20,123 nt of DNA from an uncultured Saprospirales bacterium. Lineage in GTDB: Bacteria; Bacteroidota; Bacteroidia; Chitinophagales; JADIYW01. The stretch lies in assembly GCA_938008535.1 (NCBI GenBank), contig CALLKF010000175.1, positions 1-20,123 on the forward strand, written 5' to 3'. The position numbers and the translations under genes are program-made. The notes below the pieces were generated by a model that saw only the letters and a list, made by a program, of their open reading frames with translations, ran no database searches and was not told the DNA's origin. Positions 14,973 to 20,123 of this stretch are shown here, piece by piece. Every line of letters starts with the position of its first letter. Position 1 is the stretch's first letter.

Positions 14973-17504
14973 TTATTTTTTCTTTGCAGCAGCTTTTTTT
15001 GTTGGCGCTTTCTTGGTTGCTGCTTTCTTAGCTTTTTCTGCAAAAGCGTTTGGAATTTGTATTTCTATCATTTTTTTAACGTCATCCAAACTCAATAAAG
15101 CAGCTTCTTCTGGTGTATATTTTTTGCCAGTTAATTTCAATATTTTTTTATTGAATTTAATGATCGGACCCCAACGTGCGTTCTCTACAGATATTTTTTG
15201 TTCAGGAAAATTTAAAATAAATCTGTTTTCTTCTTTCTCTAATTTCTTCTCAATCAAATCAGCGCATTCAGCTTCGTTGATGGTGTCAAATTTATAACGC
15301 GCAGGAATGTTGATGAACAAGCCGTCCCATTTTATAAACGGACCAAATCGTCCTTTTCCTTTGGTAATTGGTTTGCCATCGTAATGTGCAATTGGTGCGT
15401 CTTCTACTTGTTTACCTTTGATGACTTCAATGGCTCTTTCTAAAGTAACATCTAATGGTTCTTCACCTTTTGGTAACGAAATAAATGCTTCACCATGTTT
15501 TACATATGGTCCGAAACGTCCAATGTTTACTACTACTTCTTGTCCTTCATATTCACCTAAACTCAATGGTAATTTAAATAATTCCATAGCGTCTTCAAAC
15601 GTAATTGTTTCAATACTTTGCGACGATTTTAGTTTTGCATAGCGTGGTTTTTCTTCTTCTTCCTGAACACCTAATTGTATCATCGGACCAAATCTTCCTA
15701 AGCGAACAGAAACTTGTCTGCCTGTTTCTGGATCTGTTCCTAAGATGCGTTCGCCTGTTACATAAGTAGTGCTTTCACCACTAGCTTCTATTTCTTTATG
15801 AAATGGTTCGTAAAATTGTTTTAGTGATTTAGACCAGTTTTTATTGCCTTCTGCAATTAAGTCAAAATCTTTTTCCATTTCCGCTGTGAAAGAATAATCC
15901 ATTACACGCGTAAAATTTTCCATCAAATAATCTGTCACTAAATTTCCAATATCTGTAGGTAATAATTTTCCTTTTAACGAACCTGTATTTTCAGATAATG
16001 TTTCTTTAGAAATTTCTTTATTAGCAGATAAATCTAATTTTTGATAGGAGCGTGGCTTGCCTTCTGCTTCACCTTTTATAACATATTCTCTGTTCTGAAT
16101 AGTAGAAATTGTTGGTGCATATGTTGATGGTCGACCAATGCCTAGTTCTTCTAATTTTTTAATTAAACTTGCTTCTGTAAAACGTGATGGTGGTTGTGAA
16201 AAGCGTTGACGTGCTTCAATATTTTTATAGTCTAAAATTTGTCCAATAGTTAATGCAGGCAACATACCAGCTTCTTCGGTTTCTTCATCATCGGTACTTT
16301 CTAAATACACTTTTAAGAAACCATCAAATTTTAATACTTCACCTTCTGCATTGAATTTTTCTTTTCGGTTTGAAATATCAATTTTAGCAACTGTCTTTTC
16401 CAATTTTGCATTACTCATTTGTGATGCTATTGTACGTTTCCAGATCAAATCATACAAACGTTCTTCGTCGCGGTTGCTGCCTTCGTTAGGATTTTGTATG
16501 TACGTTGGACGAATACCTTCGTGTGCTTCCTGTGCAGATGAATTTTTTGATGCGTATTGTTTTTTGTTAGAATATTCGCTGCCAAAACTCTTATTAATAT
16601 ACTGCTGAATATTACCTAATGCTTCTTCCGATAAATTTGGCGAATCGGTTCTCATGTAAGTAATCTTACCAGCTTCGTATAATTTTTGTGCAACGATCAT
16701 CGTTCTGGAAACCGAAAAACCTAATTTACGTGATGCTTCTTGTTGTAAAGTAGAAGTGGTAAATGGCGCCGCTGGACTTTTTTGTGTTGGTTTTACTTGT
16801 ATGTCAGCAACTTTAAAAATTGCAGTTTTGCAATCTTCTAAAAATGCTTCAGCTTCTTTTTCTGTTTCATATTTTTCAGATAATTCTGCTTTGAATGTTT
16901 TTTTATCAGAAATAAAATACGCAACAACTTTATAGAATGATTCAGAATTAAAGCTATTGATTTCTCTTTCTCTTTCTACTACTAATCGCACGGCAACGGA
17001 TTGCACACGACCAGCCGATAAGGTTCGTCTTCCTAATTTTTTCCATAAAACAGGAGACAATTCAAACCCAACGACTCTGTCTAATATACGTCGCGCTTGT
17101 TGTGCGTAAAATAAATTCTGGTCTAATAAACGTGGATTGGCTACTGCTTTTTTTATAGCTGGTGCTGTGATTTCATTAAAAACAATGCGTTTTGTTTTGT
17201 TAATATCCAAATTCAATACTTCACATAAATGCCACGAAATAGCTTCACCTTCGCGGTCCTCATCCGTAGCCAGCCATACTTCGCTGTTTTTTGCCAGCTT
17301 CTGTAATTCACGAACTACTTGTTCTTTATCTTCTGATATAATATAATTAGGTGCAAAATTATTGGCGATATCGATGCCCATTTCTTTCTTAGCCAAATCA
17401 CGAATATGTCCATAGCACGATTTTACCTGAAAATCAGCACCCAAGATTTTTTCTATCGTTTTCGCTTTTGCAGGCGACTCAACTATCAGTAAATTTTTTG
17501 CCAT
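14973..17504 (-). CDS. topA: DNA topoisomerase I (type IA)
   Basis: An 843-residue type IA topoisomerase that relaxes negative supercoils through a transient 5'-phosphotyrosine bond. The N-terminal TOPRIM domain has LLIVESPAKAKTIEKILG (catalytic Glu) and DEDREGEAISWHL (metal-binding acids). ITYMRTDS contains the active-site Tyr283. The C-terminus lacks the Cys4 zinc fingers of the E. coli enzyme and instead has four RFGP-type repeats (about residues 600, 660, 718 and 778; the last reads RWGP) and a Lys/Ala-rich tail (about 822-843), a form common in Bacteroidota and other phyla that likely binds DNA. It appears intact. ATG 17504 is the only sensible start; I found no -7 consensus above it, where an imperfect palindrome begins 15 bp upstream. 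Confidence 0.97.
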   Translation of the reverse strand: MAKNLLIVESPAKAKTIEKILGADFQVKSCYGHIRDLAKKEMGIDIANNFAPNYIISEDKEQVVRELQKLAKNSEVWLATDEDREGEAISWHLCEVLNLDINKTKRIVFNEITAPAIKKAVANPRLLDQNLFYAQQARRILDRVVGFELSPVLWKKLGRRTLSAGRVQSVAVRLVVEREREINSFNSESFYKVVAYFISDKKTFKAELSEKYETEKEAEAFLEDCKTAIFKVADIQVKPTQKSPAAPFTTSTLQQEASRKLGFSVSRTMIVAQKLYEAGKITYMRTDSPNLSEEALGNIQQYINKSFGSEYSNKKQYASKNSSAQEAHEGIRPTYIQNPNEGSNRDEERLYDLIWKRTIASQMSNAKLEKTVAKIDISNRKEKFNAEGEVLKFDGFLKVYLESTDDEETEEAGMLPALTIGQILDYKNIEARQRFSQPPSRFTEASLIKKLEELGIGRPSTYAPTISTIQNREYVIKGEAEGKPRSYQKLDLSANKEISKETLSENTGSLKGKLLPTDIGNLVTDYLMENFTRVMDYSFTAEMEKDFDLIAEGNKNWSKSLKQFYEPFHKEIEASGESTTYVTGERILGTDPETGRQVSVRLGRFGPMIQLGVQEEEEKPRYAKLKSSQSIETITFEDAMELFKLPLSLGEYEGQEVVVNIGRFGPYVKHGEAFISLPKGEEPLDVTLERAIEVIKGKQVEDAPIAHYDGKPITKGKGRFGPFIKWDGLFINIPARYKFDTINEAECADLIEKKLEKEENRFILNFPEQKISVENARWGPIIKFNKKILKLTGKKYTPEEAALLSLDDVKKMIEIQIPNAFAEKAKKAATKKAPTKKAAAKKK

Positions 17505-17518
17505 AAATTAAAGTATTA

Positions 17519-17611
17519 AGGTATAAGTAATAAGTAGTAAGTGGTTGATATTAATAAACAAAAAGCAGGAATTTTTTCCTTCTTATTACTTGCTACTTAT
17601 TACTTACACCT
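17519..17611. repeat. Long imperfect inverted repeat between topA and purB
   Basis: Arms 17519-17542 and 17588-17611 are complementary at 22 of 24 positions, around a 45-bp loop. Each arm is built from short AAGTAATA/AAGTAGTA-like words. The loop carries a smaller hairpin, AGGAA-tttt-TTCCT, near its middle. It begins 15 bp upstream of the topA start. It may be a REP/MITE-like palindromic element, a cruciform, or a bidirectional transcription block between divergent genes. Confidence 0.65.
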
Positions 17612-17697
17612 ATTTCCAACTCGCAAATAAAACTAAATTTTCCATTTTCTTCACTATAACGTTCAAATAAATCAAAAATTTGTTGTGTAGAAATTGC
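17593..17697 (-). pseudogene. Possible gene remnant upstream of topA
   Basis: A 34-codon open stretch with no ATG, bounded by stops, with protein-like composition (for example QQIFDLFERYSEENGKFSF, from about residue 5). Its stop falls inside the right arm of the inverted repeat, and its upstream end overlaps the purB promoter. It could be the remains of a gene broken by the palindrome, or chance. I do not recognise the family. Confidence 0.25.
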
Positions 17698-17706
17698 TTA
17701 TTTTTG
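17679..17706 (+). promoter_or_regulatory. Promoter of purB
   Basis: TTTG (17679-17682), a 16-bp gap, then TATTTTTG (17699-17706), which matches TAnnTTTG exactly. The predicted transcript start is near 17713, about 7 nt before ATG 17720, so the mRNA leader is very short. Confidence 0.5.
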
Positions 17707-17719
17707 TAAAAAAGATAAA

Positions 17720-19054
17720 ATGAGCCAATTATTTTCCATTTCACCAATTGATGGACGCTATCGAAATAAAGTTGCAAAATTAGAGAATTATTTTTCAGAA
17801 TTTGCTTTAATAAAATATCGTGTTAAGGTTGAAATTGAATATATTATTGAATTATCAAACACTTTAAAAGAAGTAGGAAAATTGTCTACATCGCAAAAAG
17901 AATCGCTAAGAAATATCTATTTAAATTTTACTGAAACGAATGCGTTGCGTGTAAAAGAAATTGAAAAAGTTACCAATCATGATGTGAAAGCGGTTGAGTA
18001 TTTTATCAAAGAAAATATTTTAGACATAGATTTAATTCAAAAAAGTGAGTTCATTCATTTTGGTTTAACATCACAAGACATCAATAATACTGCGATTCCG
18101 TTGAGTTTAAAAGATAGTTTTAATGAAGTGTATGCATTGCAATTTCAAGCATTGATTAAACAATTAAAATCGAAAGTAAAAGAATATAACTCGATTCCGA
18201 TGTTGGCGAAAACACACGGACAACCTGCTTCACCAACGCGTTTAGGAAAAGAGTTTGATGTGTTTGTTAAGAGACTGGAAAATCAATTCACTTATTTTAA
18301 TACCATTCCGTACTCAGCGAAATTTGGTGGTGCTACCGGAAATTTCAATGCGCATCAGGTTGCTTATCCAACTATTAATTGGAAAAAATTTGCAAGCAAC
18401 TTTGTAGAAAAGAATCTTGGTTTGTCGCATTCGTTTCCAACCACACAAATTGAGCATTACGATAATTTAGCTGCCTTGTTTCATAATTACGCGCGCATCA
18501 ATACTATTTTAATTGATTTGTGCCGTGATATCTGGACTTATGTTTCGATGGAATATTTCAAACAGAAAATAAAAGCTGGCGAAATTGGAAGTTCGGCAAT
18601 GCCACACAAAGTAAATCCAATTGACTTTGAAAATGCAGAAGGAAACTTAGGAATCGCGAATGCCTTGTTTCAGCATTTAGCAGAAAAATTACCGATCTCG
18701 AGATTGCAACGAGATTTGACAGATTCTACAGTATTAAGAAATATTGGTGTTCCGATTGCACATACGATGATCGCGTTTGATTCTATCTTAAAAGGTTTAG
18801 ATAAATTATTGGTGAATGAATCTAAAATAAAACAAGACCTGGAAGATAACTGGATCGTGGTTGCTGAAGCTATACAAACTGTTTTGCGCCGCGAAGGTTT
18901 TGATAAACCGTATGAAGCTTTAAAAAATCTCACCAGAACAAATACTAAAATAGGCGAGAAAGAAATCCATGCTTTTATTGATAGCTTAAATGTGAAAGCA
19001 ACAATAAAGAAAGAACTGAAGCAAATCACGCCGTTTAATTTTACAGGTATATGA
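17720..19054 (+). CDS. purB: Adenylosuccinate lyase
   Basis: A 444-residue fumarase/aspartase-superfamily enzyme. In purine synthesis it releases fumarate twice: from SAICAR to AICAR and from adenylosuccinate to AMP. ISPIDGRYRNKV at the N-terminus is typical of the E. coli-type PurB. KTHGQPASPT holds the general-acid His, and SSAMPHKVNP at 291-300 is the superfamily signature loop with the catalytic Ser (292 by analogy). It is an intact cytoplasmic homotetramer by family. The start is fixed by the IDGRY N-terminus and by the promoter directly upstream. Its stop overlaps the ATG of the ArsC-like gene (ATGA, 19051-19054), so the two are coupled. Confidence 0.97.
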   Translation: MSQLFSISPIDGRYRNKVAKLENYFSEFALIKYRVKVEIEYIIELSNTLKEVGKLSTSQKESLRNIYLNFTETNALRVKEIEKVTNHDVKAVEYFIKENILDIDLIQKSEFIHFGLTSQDINNTAIPLSLKDSFNEVYALQFQALIKQLKSKVKEYNSIPMLAKTHGQPASPTRLGKEFDVFVKRLENQFTYFNTIPYSAKFGGATGNFNAHQVAYPTINWKKFASNFVEKNLGLSHSFPTTQIEHYDNLAALFHNYARINTILIDLCRDIWTYVSMEYFKQKIKAGEIGSSAMPHKVNPIDFENAEGNLGIANALFQHLAEKLPISRLQRDLTDSTVLRNIGVPIAHTMIAFDSILKGLDKLLVNESKIKQDLEDNWIVVAEAIQTVLRREGFDKPYEALKNLTRTNTKIGEKEIHAFIDSLNVKATIKKELKQITPFNFTGI

Positions 19055-19392
19055 TCACCATCTATCATAATAATCGTTGCGGAAAGAGCAGGACTGCTTT
19101 GTGCATTATAGAAGAACAAGGCAAGCCGTTTAAGACGGTGGAATATTTAAAAGATGTGCCGACTGTGGAAGAATTGAAAAGCATCATCAAAAAACTGAAG
19201 ATAAAACCGCACGATTTAATTAGAACTAAAGAAGCGGTGTATATAGAAAACTATAAAGGCAAAACTCTTCGCGATGATGAATGGATACAGGCGATGCATG
19301 AGCATCCTATATTAATAGAGCGGCCAATTGTTATTAATGGAAACAAAGCAGTGGTTGCGCGACCGCCGGAAAAAGTGAATGAAGTTATATAA
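19051..19392 (+). CDS. ArsC/Spx-family thioredoxin-fold protein (arsenate reductase-like)
   Basis: A 113-residue member of the ArsC family (thioredoxin fold with a single Cys). Cys10 in HNNRCGKSR is the redox Cys, and Arg58, Arg91 and Arg104 fall where glutaredoxin-linked E. coli ArsC has the arginines that hold the arsenate (60, 94, 107), with RPIVINGNKAVVARPPE near the C-terminus. Arsenate reduction to arsenite is therefore plausible. No arsB, arsR or acr3 gene is nearby and it is coupled to purB, so a housekeeping thiol-redox role, as in the YffB-like proteins, is equally possible. Its stop lies 6 bp from the convergent membrane protein's stop. Confidence 0.88.
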   Translation: MITIYHNNRCGKSRTALCIIEEQGKPFKTVEYLKDVPTVEELKSIIKKLKIKPHDLIRTKEAVYIENYKGKTLRDDEWIQAMHEHPILIERPIVINGNKAVVARPPEKVNEVI

Positions 19393-19398
19393 AGCAAC

Positions 19399-19965
19399 TT
19401 AAGCAGTTATCTTACTTTTAGCATAATTATACAACGGCAGCAAATCACCGATATTGTTGCGTTGTTCTATACGGAACACATCTTGTTTTACACTTGATTT
19501 GGAAATAGAGCGATACAGGAAAAACTGGTTCTTTACTGCTTCGTCAGGATTGGTGAATGAAATTTTCAGTTCAGCATTTGTTTCAGTGCCTACGTTTTCA
19601 ATAGCTGAAATTAATTTCCACGGCACAAAATTATTACGCATAAAATTCTGGTTGATATACATGCCTTCTTCGTTTACCGCGAAAGCAGGTTTGCTGCCAT
19701 CGACAGAAAAGCGGTAGAATAGGAGAAACATAGTGAAAGCGAACGTGCCCCAAAAGCCAATGGTTACCAAGGTATTTGGCCAGCCAGCAGTTACAGGTTT
19801 TCCTGTTTTTAGTGAATAAGCGGTGTAGGTATGCGCATCCCAAAATATATAGGCGATGAGCATTAGAATAGCACTTGCTGCAATTAATATCATTATTCTT
19901 TTTGAAACCCAATTTCTGAATTTCATATTGTGTTCGGTTTGCAGAATAAATGGCTGGTTGGTCAT
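19399..19965 (-). CDS. Two-helix membrane protein, STM3941-like
   Basis: A 188-residue protein with two predicted membrane helices (about 24-42 and 65-84), then a soluble domain of about 100 residues rich in strands (FAVNEEGMYINQNF, then a VPWKLISAIENV strand-helix). This layout, a hairpin followed by a PH-like domain with an acidic turn before a 'G-Y-N' strand and a 'W-I' strand, resembles the STM3941 family of unknown function; the resemblance is by eye. ATG 19965 is supported by an exact -7 element at 19985-19992. Met14 (ATG 19926) is a weaker alternative. It has no operon partner in the window, and the 21-bp repeat array lies immediately upstream. Confidence 0.75.
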   Translation of the reverse strand: MTNQPFILQTEHNMKFRNWVSKRIMILIAASAILMLIAYIFWDAHTYTAYSLKTGKPVTAGWPNTLVTIGFWGTFAFTMFLLFYRFSVDGSKPAFAVNEEGMYINQNFMRNNFVPWKLISAIENVGTETNAELKISFTNPDEAVKNQFFLYRSISKSSVKQDVFRIEQRNNIGDLLPLYNYAKSKITA

Positions 19966-19984
19966 TGTTTTTTGGTTTAGGATG

Positions 19985-19992
19985 CAAATATA
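19985..19992 (-). promoter_or_regulatory. -7 promoter element of the STM3941-like gene
   Basis: Minus-strand TATATTTG is an exact TAnnTTTG match. The transcript would start near 19978, about 13 nt before ATG 19965. The repeat array begins 17 bp further upstream, so it adjoins or overlaps the -33 region. Confidence 0.5.
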
Positions 19993-20008
19993 TTAAATAA
20001 AAGGTCGA

Positions 20009-20123
20009 ATAAACCCACTCAGAGACTCCATAAATCGACCTACAGACCGAAAAAATCGAGTCAGAGTTCGGATAAATTGACAAAGAGATGCCATAAATCG
20101 ACTCAGAGATTGGACAAATTGAC
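20009..20123. repeat. 21-bp tandem repeat array, running off the right edge
   Basis: Five complete 21-bp units (20009-20029, 20030-20050, 20051-20071, 20072-20092, 20093-20113) and ten bases of a sixth. Minus-strand consensus is roughly (C/G)(C/G)nnTCTCTGAGTCGATTTAT, with TCT, GT and TTTAT best kept and the first four bases most variable. The period is exact with no indels although the units differ at many positions. The minus-strand frame through it stays open (heptads such as SIYGISL, SIYPNSD, SIFSVCR), which follows from a period divisible by three and is not proof of coding. Its function is unknown. Confidence 0.8.

Noticed and set aside
18670..19119. A 149-codon minus-strand frame opposite purB and the ArsC-like gene
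   Set aside because: Antisense to two intact, motif-bearing genes; no independent support.
19051..19392. An arsenic-resistance operon
   Set aside because: The ArsC-family protein stands without arsR, arsB or acr3 and is translationally coupled to purB.
19634..20083. A minus-strand frame running through the 21-bp repeats into the STM3941-like gene
   Set aside because: Open through the array only because 21 is divisible by three, then a shadow of the real gene in another frame.
20009..20123. CRISPR array
   Set aside because: The 21-bp period leaves no room for repeat plus spacer; variable bases are scattered within units rather than grouped as unique spacers.

Overview
The window reads as chromosomal DNA from a low-GC member of the Bacteroidota. 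The signs are AT-rich spacers, near-absence of Shine-Dalgarno sequences, several matches to the Bacteroidota -7 promoter element TAnnTTTG 4-14 nt before start codons, a large thioester-bearing alpha-2-macroglobulin lipoprotein, a topoisomerase I whose C-terminus carries RFGP-type repeats and a lysine-rich tail, and WG-repeat and SirB1-like proteins common in that phylum. A relative of the Chitinophagales/Sphingobacteriales is my guess; nothing here fixes the species. I saw no rRNA, tRNA, CRISPR array, transposase or integrase.

Layout. 1-1487 (minus) is the 5' part of a gene for a phospholipase-D-like (HKD) domain fused to WG repeats; it leaves the window on the left. 1635-7067 (minus) is the alpha-2-macroglobulin lipoprotein and 7198-8136 (minus) a secreted TPR protein. 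8272-11166 (plus) is a tight four-gene operon: short-chain dehydrogenase, SRPBCC/AHSA1-like protein, rhomboid protease, and PLP-dependent threonine aldolase. It abuts a convergent minus-strand operon (12808 down to 11167): a Fur-family regulator, a cytochrome-oxidase subunit III-like protein, and a small protein resembling a decayed SecA ATPase domain. A MerC-like membrane protein (12873-13283, plus) diverges from the Fur gene across a 64-bp spacer holding a TGCAA-N5-TTGCA palindrome, a likely operator.

Next come a SirB1/transglutaminase-like protein (13319-14227, minus), a MntA/HepT toxin-antitoxin pair (14934 down to 14292, minus) and topA (14973-17504, minus). The topA-purB spacer carries a long imperfect palindrome and an apparent gene remnant. 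purB and an ArsC/Spx-type thioredoxin-fold protein form a coupled plus-strand pair (17720-19392). They converge on a two-helix membrane protein (19399-19965, minus), whose upstream region ends in an exact-period 21-bp tandem repeat array running off the right edge.

Most genes are housekeeping. The parts most worth attention are the SecA-like protein in a Fur/oxidase operon and its divergent operator, the HKD-WG fusion, the 21-bp repeat array, and the palindrome beside topA. No computation was run; family calls rest on motifs recognised by eye.
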